In this document: piece after piece, positions 25,155 through 37,063 of the stretch
Layout: each line of letters begins with the position of its first letter
How positions within the stretch are numbered: the first letter of the stretch is position 1
Source of the DNA: Rhipicephalus microplus
Taxonomy: Eukaryota > Arthropoda > Arachnida > Ixodida > Ixodidae
Assembly (NCBI RefSeq): GCF_043290135.1
Contig: NC_134709.1
Span: 63,708,056-63,772,055, forward strand
DNA: 64,000 bases
Direction of reading: 5' to 3'
Translations under genes and position numbers: made by a program
The notes under the pieces: model-generated
Database searches by the model: none
The model's input: the letters and a program-made list of their open reading frames with translations, nothing else
Told to the model about the DNA's origin: nothing

Positions 25155-25721
25155 CTGCATTGACAACAAGAAATGACGTGACAGAATACAGCAATCTAAA
25201 ATGCATTTTTCTGCTTTAGTACTTAAAGCGAATCATCGTCACTTGATGGTTTCGATGAACACATTACAGCACTACAGACATCTCCCAAAGCTTCATATAC
25301 CACCCTGTTGTTCATGTTCAGAAAGTGGATATGCTCTGATCATGCTGTATACCTGCTTGAAATCCATCTGGTGGGAATAATTACTGTTTGTTCATAATTG
25401 CAGTGTCGTTAATTGAGTCATCATAACTACGTATACCTCCACTACCTGGTCTGTTCCACAGAAATGTTAGTGTTCACCCGGTCATTATGTTGCGGTAGTG
25501 CAGCACCTAAGCAATACTGATATACGCTGTCAGCCTAAATCAGCATCCATTCATACTTTGAAGGGACAGTGTTTGCCGGCCTCAATACATTCTGTTGGTA
25601 ACAGAAACATCAATAACTGCCGTTGCATGATACCGTTGCCACTGGCTGTTTTTCATTCCATTAATATGCATCACAACATATATTGACAGCATTCCCTGGG
25701 TTTTTCACAAATGACAGTGTA

Positions 25722-25958
25722 CAGCCTTCAGCACCTTTAACACGAACACATCGATGCGTGGCTAGGACTAGTTTGATTGAAGCCAGCAGCGAAGTGCTGG
25801 GCGCTTTCGCCTACATGATACCTCGGTAGGCTTGGATAGTATGTCGGCATGTATGGTTAGAATCTTGGCAACAGAACCCGAACGTACGCGGTGTCAGCGT
25901 CAATCAAACTACTGCAGGACACGTGGCAGAGTGTTCTTGTTAAACGTGCTGAACAATC
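25722..25958 (+). mobile_element. 237-bp MITE, copy 2 (TA-flanked), in last intron
   Basis: Begins CAGCCTTCAGCACCTTTAA after TA (25720-25721) and ends before TA (25959-25960). It is the same length as the better-preserved copy at 53228-53464 and similar along its whole length. The right inverted terminus is degenerate. TA duplications and CAG termini suggest a Tc1/mariner/pogo-type transposase moved it. Confidence 0.8.
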
Positions 25959-26494
25959 TATCACCAATAGTTTCTTGAATAAATGGTGTATATTTATTCC
26001 TTCACAACTAAACCGATCGATCTATATAATGAACGATTCAAGGTTCATAAAGCTGACAGTGTTGTTTTATACGTTCATGCCCCAAAATATTGATTCACAC
26101 TACAATCAAAGAGACAGCGCTGTTGTCAGTGATAGTGTCTCGAATGTGCATCACAACTGTCGCAGCTGGTGATGTCTATTTCATCCTCCACAATGGCGTG
26201 ATTTAATGTTGTATGTTAAACCGTTCACCCTTACGCAAATGGACATTGTTCAGTGCACCATTCGCTATAATTAAAACTCCGGAAGGTGGTGGCATATATT
26301 GCACCGTTCACAACAGTGCAAACTGAGACTGTGCTCAGGGCGCAAAAAACTGAAAGGGTTGATGGCGCATGGTAGACCATTGGCGTATGCTAGACCAACA
26401 AGACGTCTGAAATCTCACGACCTGTCGTCACTTTAAGCCTTATACATTTGTGTGTTATTTCGGGTGAACGTGTTATGATCATGAGCAAGCTCAC

Positions 26495-26847
26495 CAATGT
26501 AAAGTCCGCTGCGCACGTTCAGCTGCCTCAGTCGTCCTGGGGACGTCACCGCCACGGGTGATGTCCCGTCGAGACCCAGCGTAGCCAGCTGACGACTTCG
26601 GCTCAGAGCTGCACGATGCCAGCGGCCGTCGTCAACCCGCGTAGTGTTCCAGCAGAGCTGCGCCTCACCGGAACCAAGGTTGAAGCGTAATGTCAGTAGA
26701 CCTTTCTCCAGACCCAACGACAGATAGTCCGATGGCGAGTACAGGGTACCACGGTTCTGTTGGCTAGAGTCTCCGGCCCAAAACAGCAGGCCGTGACTTG
26801 AGAATGACCGAAAGGCCAGGACAACGTCCAATTGGTCGCCACGTATC
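26495..26847 (-). CDS. Pikachurin-like gene, exon for core of last laminin-G
   Basis: The acceptor reads CAAATTCCAG and the donor reads ATTG then GTGAGC. The 353-bp exon (phase 2 in, 1 out) encodes about 118 residues: DVVLAFRSFSSHGLLFW, a DYLSLGLEKG strand, FNLGSGEAQL, DGRWHRAALSR and RQLNVRSGLYIG. These follow the beta-strand order of a laminin-G jelly roll. It resembles LG3 of vertebrate pikachurin, which I recall as having similar GLLLW..GDS and RQLNINGALYVGG stretches. An insertion (about ten residues after GDSS) is lineage-specific. Confidence 0.9.
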
Positions 26848-27674
26848 CTGGAATTTGCAAGTGGACACATGTCGTGCAGCTATGAATTGCTGTGCATGCA
26901 AGTATACGCGAACGTTTTGGACCGCATCGCACGTACATGCCACGTCCATACATCCTTTCTGTCATACCAAACTCGATGTCGAACTGAACGCTCACTCCCC
27001 ACTAGTAAGCAGTGTCCTACCTTCACTCACTACCGAATGCTTCGTTAACATGCACTATCCACGCTAAACTTCACGTGGCCCATGCTTCAGACATTTCTTA
27101 GTAATACCATGGCTGAAAGTATGCCCTGTAGTCCCATCCCTGAGGACCATCAGTTGCATGCAACCAACACTACAAGTGCGAAAATGTTTGCAACTCTCCC
27201 CATATGACCTGCCTGTTAATATTGGTGGTTACGCCTTCAATATCATAGCCTGTACGACAGCATTCCTATGTTTTGCTCTCAGTGGCATTGTGTAACAGTG
27301 AAGTTCCAGCAATGTATTTCAAAAAGAGCCGTACATAGTGCACTCGACGTGCTGCAAAATCAACTTTCGTCGCATGTGCGAGTTCCAGAGAGGCCGTGAT
27401 CTCCGTCATCTCGGTGTCGTGCCCCTTCATGTATAAAAAATATCGTACTGTTTGTAACAGTAAAAAAACTTCATTTGGGCCCAGTTACTACATAATCTTG
27501 TGGTAAAAGTTGCAGCGCAAACAACAAAGAAAAGAAAATGATTCCGTTTGTCGTGTATTTTTTTGTGGGGCATCTTCTGTATTTGCGTTGCTCCTTTTAC
27601 CTGAGCTGTTCGTAACAGTATCCAGTGAATGATAAGCAGAACAAGTCATTCGCAATTGTGTCTTAGAAACGTAC

Positions 27675-27753
27675 CTTCGCATGATGTCATCTGATGTGTA
27701 ATGTAGGTAGCTGGCTCCACCCATCATTGGTTCTGCAATGGCCTCCTTCACCT
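27675..27753 (-). CDS. Pikachurin-like gene, 79-bp exon opening last laminin-G
   Basis: Acceptor GATTTTTGCAG and donor GCGAAG then GTACGT frame a 79-bp exon, phase 1 in and 2 out. It encodes VKEAIAEPMMGGASYLHY and DDIMRR, the first strand of the last laminin-G domain (compare the IPQF.G.SYL pattern of pikachurin). It is easy to miss by size, but it supplies exactly the phase change needed between its neighbours. Confidence 0.85.
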
Positions 27754-28059
27754 CTGCAAAAATCCCACACGTCTCACCTTTACTACACTCATTTTTACCA
27801 TAAACTGCGTGAGCAGCAAATTAGCTGCACTGCGTCTGTTACAGCTACCGAACACATTCGCGATGTGTGTGTGCATGTAGACATTATGCGTGCGACACAT
27901 CTCACAGAAAAAGACGGCCGAATGAAAGCGTCGCATTCTTTGCAATGATGCACCACAGGATCACTAACTACAAATGAATCATGCATAATTAACAGTCTCG
28001 AGCACCCTGCCTCTCCATCCCACTGCATTATGTTTGGCAGCATTACACATTCATACAAT

Positions 28060-28246
28060 GAAGTCTCGATAGCCTTGGTTGCGACAGCATTTATTTGAAG
28101 AAAGACCTCGCAAAACGAACAGGCAGAGCCAGTACACTAACGATGACGATGATGATGGCCCAGAGTGGCCATGAGGCAGAGGCGAGCGGATGATGGTGAT
28201 TATGATCATGAAGGGATGAGAATGATGTAAGTAACAAACGACCACA
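28060..28246 (-). repeat. Probable 3' LTR of truncated Gypsy copy
   Basis: On the minus strand a purine tract (AGTGGGGGGAATTAG, plus positions about 28247-28262) is followed by TGTGGTCGTTTGTTAC, a normal LTR start. AATAAA occurs near the far end. The left border is approximate, and no second LTR was found to confirm it. Confidence 0.55.
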
Positions 28247-28289
28247 CTAATTCCCCCCACTTGGAAGCGGACACCTTGGCCGCCGTAAG

Positions 28290-29985
28290 TCAAAGTGACG
28301 GGGAACGTCGCGTGAAAGGTTTCATGCGAGAAACGCGGACAATCGCGGTGCTGCGGTAACGGCGGTCTGTTGGGGTGACAAGTGGTGTCACTTGAAAATT
28401 GACCGGTGAAGTCTGTTTTAAAACTATGTATGGCCCGATGAAGCGCAGTTGGAATTTGTCATAGAGACCAGGAGTGCAAATAGGTGTCAAAAGCAGTACC
28501 TCGTCACCAGGTTGGAAAGACACAATGCGATGGGATGCGTCATAGATGATCTTCCGCACGTGCTGTTTTGATTCAGTATTGATGCGAGCCTGATGGCGAG
28601 ACTTGGCCAGGCGGGAAATGTATTCTTCGCTAGAATACTGACAAGAATTGCCATGGCTGTTAAGGAAGGAAACATCGAGAAAGGTTGTTAATGTGCGTCT
28701 GTACACTAGGTAAAACGGTGAGTAGCAAGTTGTTAGCTGAAAAGCGGTGTTGTAGGCGAAAGTCAGGAATGGTAAAAGAGTATTTCAGTTTTTGTGGTTG
28801 GCTTGGACGTAAACGGCTATCATGTCAGCAAGGGTTCGATGAAATCTTTCTGTGAGACCATTTGTCTGAGGATGGTAGCTTGAAGCTGTCTTGCGAGTAG
28901 TTCCAGAAGCGCGCAGTACTTCATTTACCATTTGTGACAGGAACACTTTGCCGCGGTCACTAAGCACTACACGGGGAGCCTCATGACGCAGGATTATGGC
29001 GTGAAGAATAAAGTCGGCAACTTCTACAGCTGAGTCTCTAATAACAGAGGACGTCTCAGCGTATCGTGTCAGGTGGTCCACGGCAGTAACTATTCATCGT
29101 TTGCCAGCAGACGTTACGGTGAGAGGCCCGTAAAGGTCGATACCTACAACCGCGAATGGCATTGAAGGGCACGGAAGTGGCTGTAGAGGTCCAGAAGGTG
29201 CAGACGTCAGGAGTTTACGACGCTGGCATGGGTAGCAGGAACCAACGTACCGCGCTACGCTAGAAGAAAGGCCAGGCCAGTAATAATGACATCGAATGCG
29301 GTCAAAAGTTTTTTTTAAAACCAAAATGATCGTCTAGTTCTTTTCGGCAAGGGTGAGTACGCGACTGGCATATGCAACAACTTTTTCTAGGGAAGACTTG
29401 TTGCGTTGTAGAAGAACTGCTCCTATACCAAGGCCGCTAGCCTCAGTATGGAGGATAATCGATGCGGCTTTGTCAAAGTGGCAGAGCAGAGGTTCAGATG
29501 TGAGGGCGCGCTTCAACAGGTAAGTAAAATGACGTTTGACATTCTTGAGACCACAGAAAGGTGATGTTGGAAGCAAGTAGCTGGTGTAATGGAGCAGCAA
29601 CAGAGGCGAAGTTCTGGATAAACCGGTGAAAATAGGAAGTGAGGCCAAGGAAACTGCAAAGCTCCTTTGGTCTTTCGGGACGTGGAAAGTGAAGGATTGC
29701 AGAAATCTTGTCAGGGTCAGGCCGAATGCCATCTTTGCTAACGACGTGTCCTAAGACCTTGATAGATTTGCTAGCGAAATAGCATTTCTTAGTGTTTATT
29801 TGGAGGCCGATGCCGGCAAGGCACGTCAGAACTTGATCCAATTGTTCTAGGTGCCCAGGAAACGTTGACAAAAAGATAATAATGTTGTCCAAGTAGCAAA
29901 GGCAACTTTTCTATTTCGGGCCGGGCAGCACGGTGTATATCATACGCTCAAAAGTCGCGGGTGCGTTGCAGAGCCCGAAATACTC
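28290..29985 (-). pseudogene. Truncated, frameshifted Gypsy pol in host intron
   Basis: Minus-strand pieces in several frames give RT (FGLCNAPATFERM near 29940-29980, then DNIIIF where YLDD would be read as YLDN). RNase H follows (TEASGLGIGAVLLQR near 29420), then integrase (YYWPGLSSSVARYVG with CYPCQRRK near 29220-29280; SDRGKVFL; HPQTNGLTERFHRTL) and the C-terminal RFIGPYIVLKQ..VSRMKPF. The end of RNase H and the integrase HH motif are missing at about 29325-29335, an internal deletion. Upstream protease and gag are absent. The catalytic YLDD second Asp is changed to Asn. It lies in the same orientation as the host gene. Confidence 0.88.
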
Positions 29986-31701
29986 ACGGCTCGACCACTC
30001 CTGAGCAGCTGCGTTTATTATAGGTTTGCGCCAGAGACCAAAATCAATGGCAGCCAATACACCTCAACACATCAAAAGGCGCACGCATGGGGCTAGTTAG
30101 ATCCTAGTTTCAGTGATGAAACACTCTCATTACTGTTTATGTGTTCTCTTTCGTCTTGTTTGCCAACCACAGTGCTCTGGTGACCGATATTCACTTCGTG
30201 CACTTCAGTCGGGTTCGTTTCCTTTTGAGCACAGCTGCTACAAAAATCTCGCAACAAGACTGCAAGTGATCATTTTACACAAACACACACATACACATTA
30301 TGCCCTGCACACACATTAGCAGATGAGAACTCTAAATGTTAGAACAATGTTTCTTAAGCAGTAAATGAAAGAAATCATTTATTTTTAAATCTAGTCTGTT
30401 CGCAGGAAGTAGTATGAATAGACTAGAAACTTTCCGTCGTAAGTGATTGTTGCGCATTCTCGGAAGCGCAACTCTAATATGCTATAGTTTTAGGTGTAAA
30501 TTATTACATCGGGTCCTGCACTGACAGCTTCAGCATTAAAGTTTCTCTACAATATGGATGTTTCCAACCATGTCTCCCTACAGCATACGCGTACAAGTGC
30601 TACGCTTCGTGGTTGAAACGTTGTGACGTATGTGAGCTTGGAAGCAAGCTTACGTGAACTATTTCACGCTTATGCCCTCATTGCACACGTAAACGTTGTT
30701 GTCGTCACTGTCCGTGCTCCAGTAACTTTTCCCAACAAAAGCAAGTCGTGTCCTTCCTCAGAGCCAGAAATGAATCAGATGCGATGCAATCAGCCTACGC
30801 ATTAACCAAGCGGGTGTCAGTACTTCGTGACTTTTCCACCAACTAACAGTAGTTATTCGTGCAAAAAGCTGATGAATCAACATTATTTACATCTGTTAGT
30901 AACAGAGAGAAAAAAATGTAACAAAGCACGAAGCGAGGTGACGCACACAAACACTACCTGAAGCTAGCGTGCAACCATAAAAAGTCACACTAACACAGTA
31001 AATAAACAGAAGCGCGCACATAGACGCAGCATGAACCATCACCACCACAATGAATACTGCCTCTCGGCTCTTGCAACTCTTTCTGAGGCACACGGCACAA
31101 TAATGCAACATTTGAAAAAGGTAGATATACCAACCATCAAACACATAAAACCAAGGAGTAATTATGTGACTGTCGTGTTTTATTTTGCAGCACACTGCAG
31201 AACACGATTTCTGTTCACGCCTTTCATAAGGCGCATGAGCATTTGCTTCTTTGGGATGGTTTCGAAGAAAGTTGCGCCACACATTTGCATATTACTGTTT
31301 CGTGCACTCCTCAGTACTTTTCAAAGGCTTTTGTGGGGCCAACAGGACTTACTTCTCTAATAAGTATTGTATAGTATCCGACGATTTGTCACAACTGCCA
31401 AATGCCTTCGAAATGATTGCGCCGTACAATCTAATCGGCCGCATTTCGCAAATTAGGTTGCGTGCCTTTAGGCGTTGGTGGTTTGGGAAGAAAGGAGGTC
31501 ACCCTTCTCAATGAGATTGTGGATAGTAATTTTTTTCTTTTTTTCTGCATTTCCGAATCACGCAGACTAAAGCAGCACCTCAATTTCCACTGGTTCTCAG
31601 CCTCATCATGAACCCAAGCGAAAGTAACAGCTACTGTTCCTTTCAGAATGTGCTACGTCAATGGCAGCAACTTACAAAGCTGTACTAAAAAGAACACACA
31701 C
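29986..31701. other. Intron sequence, no gene seen
   Basis: Between the Gypsy remnant and the EGF exon. A small CACA-rich run lies near 30278-30315. No exon or domain is supported. Confidence 0.5.
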
Positions 31702-31882
31702 CATTCTGGCAGTTGGATCCGGCATAGCCAAGTTTGCAGTGACAGGCGTACAGATCCATGCGTGGCTGACAGGCACCGCCATTGTAACAGGGGCCCGTGA
31801 CGCAAGGGTGAACACAGTTCTCCACGTTCACTCCTGACAGGGCCTCTTGCATCAGCCGCACTGGCCGGTTGTTGATGGTCAG
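31702..31882 (-). CDS. Pikachurin-like gene, exon for end of LG2 plus EGF domain
   Basis: Acceptor TTTCTATCCAG and donor CAGAATG then GTGTGT give a 181-bp exon, phase 0 in and 1 out. It encodes the last strand of a laminin-G (LTINNRPVRL), the linker SGVNVENCVHPC and a six-cysteine EGF module (C..GPCYNGGACQPRM..YACHCKLGYAGSNC). The SGVNVEN..HPC linker followed by an EGF is a strong match to what I recall of vertebrate pikachurin between LG2 and LG3. An alternative donor 2 bp away is possible, but phase favours this one. Confidence 0.9.
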
Positions 31883-33107
31883 CTGGATAGAAAGTGAAGG
31901 TACACCGGGCATTTTAGAGGTCTGCCGGTCCTAACCTAATGCGACACGTACAACAGAGACTTTTTGCATATGTGTAATATTCCTGGATTACCACGAATAT
32001 TTTTAGTGGCAACTGAAGAGCAGCGTAATTACTTGTATATTACTTAATTTTTTCTTTACAGTTCTCATTACTGTCTATTCAATTGACCATTATTATAACT
32101 CTTTAGCAAGTTTTCACTCTTATTAGTATTATCTAACGTTTACATTCCTATTGTATTAATACATAGGGCTCCAGTATGTGTATGCCGAGAAATAAATGCC
32201 CCTTTATTCGCGGGTTACGCAAGATGCTCAAAGTGGTTGAGAGTGACAACGTCACTTTTACTAACGCGAGTACAGTTGAACAATCAAAAGCACACTATAT
32301 CCAAATGAGATTAATCAACACTGTGAAAAATGAAAGCGCAAGCGCAAGTGTCCTCACAAGTACATGACACACGAAATTCCTTTATTTTGTGTTTGAGACG
32401 CGCTACCTTTCAACCTCGAAATGTTGGCAGGTCAGTGACAGAATGTAGAAAGCTTGTGTTTAAAACTCAATCATTGAAACAAGGATGCAGCAGCACAATG
32501 TAGCGTTATCATTTATTAATATACATAACAAAATTTGCATGGCAACTGCCAAGGAACGAACCGCCTTCAAAGCACTCAAAAAGAAACTTTCTAATAACTT
32601 GCGCTTTTCACAAATTTTCTACTTGCCACCTGTATCTCATTGTATGCTGTTGTGAGGATAAAATTTATTGCCGTCACTTCCATCATCAAGAATCACACAG
32701 GTGTGACATCTGTCTTCAAAGAGTGCAGGATTGGGCGTGTGGGTGCACCACGACTATGAAAGCTCAGCCGCGCAATAACCAAGAAAGCACAGAAGACAGG
32801 ACAGAGAGTGCTAGCATAAAGATGAAGCGACAGAAACTAGGCAAGGTCCCGTTGTACCAGGATCAAAACTCTGAAAAGCATGAGATCAGGCGTGTTCGTA
32901 TACGGTGATTGCAAGTTTTTGAAAGTGCAACTACCTAATGAAAACAGAAGAGAGAACACAAAGCTGATAGCAATTTGTGTCCCCTCATCTATCCCCTTTT
33001 TGTTATTGCGCTGTTAATGGCTTGTAATCCGCTATAAGCTCTTCGTTTTACTGTGACCCCGAATCGAGTTTCCTTCTTTTTTATCTCAGTCTAAAATCGT
33101 CGCTTAC
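31883..33107. other. Intron sequence, no gene seen
   Basis: AT-rich, no repeat class recognised. Confidence 0.45.
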
Positions 33108-33336
33108 CTTTTGTACACAGCCAACGAAGGACTGCATGATGTCGGCACCGACTGCCGTCTCCTTAGGGTCCGGCACGCCGCCCAGGTAAAGGTTCAGAGG
33201 AAGCGAGAGCTGGGTGAATGCACCCGGCGAGTGGGCCTCCACCCTGGGTTGGCCGTCGATCTTCAGGGTTCCGAGTCGACCGGTGCGGGAGGCCTTCACT
33301 ATGTGCCACTCACCGAGGGCCACCGAGAACGGACTC
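33108..33336 (-). CDS. Pikachurin-like gene, exon for C-terminal half of LG2
   Basis: Acceptor ACACCACTGCAG and donor CAAAAG then GTAAGC give 229 bp, phase 2 in and 0 out. It encodes LGEWHIVKASRTGRLGTLKI, then LPLNLYLGGVPDP and SFVGCVQK. These are the conserved W..V...R, LYLGG.P and GC strands of a laminin-G domain. A full-length LINE sits 70 bp upstream of its acceptor, in sense orientation, so only 70 bp of native intron remains on that side. Confidence 0.92.
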
Positions 33337-33451
33337 CTGCAGTGGTGTAAGCCCAATGCTCTCAACCAGTAGAAAAAAGCATGGAAAGGGCAAGGCTCAT
33401 GGAGATTGGATTGGATTGGATAAACTTTTATTTGGTCCTCCAAAACACAGA

Positions 33452-36400
33452 TCACTGTGTTGCGGGCAGCTCCCACGTGGGGACTGAGATGCCAAGCTCC
33501 TCAGCCGCCTCGCGGGCTTGGTGGACAGCCCAGAGCTGATCTGCCAAGGATGAGCTGCGGATTGCCGCCTCCCATCTGGCAGAGGTGATGTGCGATAAAT
33601 GAGCGAATTTGGTGCACTGCCAGAGCATGTGTTCTAATGAAGCTATTTCCCCACAATGTGGACAAAGATTACTTGGATATAGGTCAGGGTACATGATGTG
33701 TAACATTTTCAAAGTAGGGTACATCCGCGTTTGCAAAAGCCTTAATGTAAGTGCTTGGGGCCGGGTTAGATTTTTGTGAGGTGGAGGAAAAATCCTTCTA
33801 GACAGGTAGAAATGTTTAGTGAGCTCGTTATATGTTGTAAGAATTTCCCGGTTATCCCCTTCACCGCTAGAACGCATCCCCGGGGAGGCGCGGTTGGAGA
33901 GTTCTCGCGCCGCCTCGTGTGCTGCTTCGTTGAGATTGGGAGGGGAATCGTTGATTTGTCCAAGGTGAGCTGGGAACCAACTCAGAAGATGATGTGTTAT
34001 GTTCTTGCCTTGCAGTATTTTTAGCGTTTGTTCACAGACCGTCCCCTTGGCGAACGCCCGTAGTGCTGCCATGGAATCACTGTAGACCACTTCAATGTTA
34101 TCCATCTTGAGTGCTAAGGCGATGGCCACTTGTTCCGCAATGATTGGGTCTTTCGTCCTGACCGTCGCTGAGTTGACGACATGGCCAGCCCCATCGACTA
34201 CCACTGCCACAAACGCTTTCCCATTGGCGTAGGAAGCCGCGTCAACAAATACGACCCCTCGTTCCTCGTTTGAGACTTGACGAAGTATAGTCCTGGCCCT
34301 CGCTACTCTTCTTCCGACGTTGTGTTCTGGATGCATGTTTCTCGGTATAGGAGATACCGTGATAGTCTCCCTGATGTTGTCAGGGATATCATTGTAATTG
34401 CGTCTGATTGCTATTGGGTTTTGGCCCAGCTCCTGCAGGATCATTCTCCCCGACCTTGTAGTAGATAACCTTGCAAACTGTGCTCTCTCTTGGGCTTCTG
34501 CTATTTCTTCGAGCGTGTTGTGTATGCCAAGCTCAAGCAGACGCTCGGTGCTGGTATGTATGGGTAGGCCCAGGACCTTCTTGATAACTTTCCTGAGGAG
34601 CACATTCAGTGTCTCGGACTCTGCTCTTGACCAGTTGTGCATTGCTGCCTCGTATGTGAAGTGACTTAGAACAAACGCATGCATCAACCTGATGAGGTTG
34701 TCTTCCTTGATCCCATTTCTTTTGTTGGCCACTCTGCGTATGAGGTGCACCGCACTGTCTGTTTTCCGAGTTAACTTGGCTATAGATTTGCTGTTGGCGC
34801 CGGTAGACTCTATCAGCATTCCCAGGACTTTGATGGAGTCGACCCTCTGGATGGCATCCCCTTGATTTGTACGGAGATGGATGTCTATCTGGTTTAACGG
34901 CTTCCATCCCCTGGGCTTTGGTCCCCGGCGTGCAGTCCGATAAAGCAAAAGTTCTGACTTACTCGAGGAGCACTTGAGCCCGGAAGGGCGAAGGTAGTCT
35001 TCTACGGTGTCAATCGCCTCTTGCAGAGCGCTCTCAATCTGCCCCTCGCTTCCACCTGTGCACCAGATGGTAATGTCATCTGCGTAGATGCTGTGCTTCA
35101 ATCCTTCAATGCTCGATAATTTCTTTGACAGTCCAATCATGGCAATGTTAAACAGCATTGGTGAAATCACTGCCCCTTGTGGCGTGCCCCTTGCTTCTAG
35201 TTCGATTTCTGCGGTCTCGATATCTGCAATCTTCACCACGGCTTTCCGATCTGTAAGAAAGGACCATACGTAGTCATAGAAGGCTTTCCCTAGACCAAGC
35301 TTGGAAATTGCTTCGAGTATGAATGAATGGTGGATGTTGTCAAACGCTTTTTCTAGATCTAGGCACAGAATGGCTCTCACGTCTCTGGTTTCATTGTCAA
35401 TGACCTGGTGTTTGATAAGCTTCAATGCATCTTGTGTGGATAGCCCTGCCCTGAATCCAACCATATTGTGTGTATATATGTTGTTATCTTCCAAGTACTT
35501 GTTTATCCTGTGCAGTATGGCATGTTCTGCGACCTTGCCGATACATGATGTCAAGGATATTGGCCTCATGTTGTCCAAGTTAGGGGGCTTTCCTGGCTTA
35601 GGAATAAGGATCGTGCTGGCCAGCTTCCACTGCTCTGGCACACTGCCTTCTTTCCATGCTGAATTGATCATATCCCTCAGGGTTTCAATTGAATCGTCAT
35701 CAAGGTTACGCAGGGCCTTGTTTGATATACCGTCCGGACCAGGGGCCGACCTGCCGTTGAGATCATGCAAGGCTCTTCTGATCTCCTCGATGTTAAAGTC
35801 GCCCTCAAGACCTGGATTTGGCGTGCCCTGGTACTGTCTACTTGGTGGTGCCAATCCTCTTTTGATTGGGAGGTACTTATGCACGAGCTGCTGGACAACT
35901 TGCTGTTGTGTAGTGCGCTCTATCTCTTTATGCAAAATTCGAGCGATGACATGCTTTTGATTTGTTTTGGTGGTGTTTTCGTTGAGGAGATGCTTTAACA
36001 TATTCCATGTCTTGCCATTGCGCATCTGACCATCGACGGAGTTGCAGATTTCGTCCCATTGCTGCCTCGATAGTGCGCGACAATGTTCCTCGACTGATCT
36101 GTTTACCTCAGCTATCTTCTTCCTCAGTCTTCGGTTCAGGCGCTGACCCTTCCAACGGTTCAGTAGTGCTTGTTTTGCCTCAAGAAGATGAGCAAGCCGG
36201 CTATCCATTCTTTCAACCGGAAGATCTGTGGTAATGGTGGAGGATACGGATTTGATGTCATCTTTAATCTGTTTGACCCACTGCTCCAAGCCTTGTCTGT
36301 GGCCATCTTGTTCCCTTTCCATCCTTATCTTCCTGAACTTATCCCAGTCTGTGAAGTGGAATTCTCTCTGCTTTTTACGCTCCACGGAGAAGGTAGTGGC

Positions 36401-37063
36401 AAGAATGCAGTGGTCACTCCCTAGGTCTACAGCAAGGTTCATCCACTGGGCCTTCTTGATGTTCCTTACAAATGTAAGGTCCGGGGTGGAATCCCTGCAG
36501 CAAGATGTACCAAGCCTTGTTGGTAGGCTGGGGTCTGTGATTAGGGTGAGATCAAGTTCACTGGCACTTTGCCAAAGTCGATTTCCTTTCCCAGTGTTGT
36601 ACTTGTAACCCCATGTATGATGAGGGGCGTTGAAATCACCTGCTATGACGAGTGGACATTCCCCGGCGATATTAACAGCTTTCTTTAGAACCGTCTTGAA
36701 CCCTTGCTTTTGTTCCTTTGGACTGCTGTATATATTAAGAATGAAAATGCTCTGACGGTTGCTGGTACCCGGCACGATCTCTACCAAGACGTGTTCCAAT
36801 CGGCCTGCTTCTATCTTGAGGTCATGGGTTACGTGCGTTAGTTTGTTGCATACGAAGGTGCAGACTCCCCTCCCTTCAGTATCCCCTATTACAGGCCGGA
36901 ATCCAGGCAACGTTGCTTGCGGTGAAAGGGTCTCTTGTAATAATATAATATGAGGCTTTTCTTGGCTGCTCCTGATATACTGCTGCAGGGTTGCCTTCTT
37001 TTTAAGGTAACCTCTACAGTTCCATTGCCAGATACGAAATGCTTCACGTAGCGCTGCCATCAT
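33452..37063 (-). CDS. LINE 1 ORF2: endonuclease, reverse transcriptase, RNase H
   Basis: Begins at the ATG-ATG pair (37063/37060), 20 bp inside the end of ORF1, giving 1203 residues; a longer reading back to 37099 exists. An apurinic-type endonuclease comes first (QWNCRG near 10, IAGDFNAPHHTWG near 145, SDHCIL near 215). RT spans about 440-740 with SAPGPDGI, RPISLTSC, LDLEKAFD and the catalytic YADD near 660. RNase H follows (FVDAASYANG near 938, then AEQVAIALAL and YSDSMAALRAFA). A C-terminal CPHC..H..C finger (LEHMLWQC) is typical of this group. It nicks the target and primes cDNA there. All key residues look intact. Confidence 0.93.
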   Translation of the reverse strand: MMAALREAFRIWQWNCRGYLKKKATLQQYIRSSQEKPHIILLQETLSPQATLPGFRPVIGDTEGRGVCTFVCNKLTHVTHDLKIEAGRLEHVLVEIVPGTSNRQSIFILNIYSSPKEQKQGFKTVLKKAVNIAGECPLVIAGDFNAPHHTWGYKYNTGKGNRLWQSASELDLTLITDPSLPTRLGTSCCRDSTPDLTFVRNIKKAQWMNLAVDLGSDHCILATTFSVERKKQREFHFTDWDKFRKIRMEREQDGHRQGLEQWVKQIKDDIKSVSSTITTDLPVERMDSRLAHLLEAKQALLNRWKGQRLNRRLRKKIAEVNRSVEEHCRALSRQQWDEICNSVDGQMRNGKTWNMLKHLLNENTTKTNQKHVIARILHKEIERTTQQQVVQQLVHKYLPIKRGLAPPSRQYQGTPNPGLEGDFNIEEIRRALHDLNGRSAPGPDGISNKALRNLDDDSIETLRDMINSAWKEGSVPEQWKLASTILIPKPGKPPNLDNMRPISLTSCIGKVAEHAILHRINKYLEDNNIYTHNMVGFRAGLSTQDALKLIKHQVIDNETRDVRAILCLDLEKAFDNIHHSFILEAISKLGLGKAFYDYVWSFLTDRKAVVKIADIETAEIELEARGTPQGAVISPMLFNIAMIGLSKKLSSIEGLKHSIYADDITIWCTGGSEGQIESALQEAIDTVEDYLRPSGLKCSSSKSELLLYRTARRGPKPRGWKPLNQIDIHLRTNQGDAIQRVDSIKVLGMLIESTGANSKSIAKLTRKTDSAVHLIRRVANKRNGIKEDNLIRLMHAFVLSHFTYEAAMHNWSRAESETLNVLLRKVIKKVLGLPIHTSTERLLELGIHNTLEEIAEAQERAQFARLSTTRSGRMILQELGQNPIAIRRNYNDIPDNIRETITVSPIPRNMHPEHNVGRRVARARTILRQVSNEERGVVFVDAASYANGKAFVAVVVDGAGHVVNSATVRTKDPIIAEQVAIALALKMDNIEVVYSDSMAALRAFAKGTVCEQTLKILQGKNITHHLLSWFPAHLGQINDSPPNLNEAAHEAARELSNRASPGMRSSGEGDNREILTTYNELTKHFYLSRRIFPPPHKNLTRPQALTLRLLQTRMYPTLKMLHIMYPDLYPSNLCPHCGEIASLEHMLWQCTKFAHLSHITSARWEAAIRSSSLADQLWAVHQAREAAEELGISVPTWELPATQ

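Noticed and set aside
35301..35960. 219-codon plus-strand frame, and other plus frames within 33.4-39.0 kb
   Set aside because: Shadows of the LINE 1 ORFs on the opposite strand.
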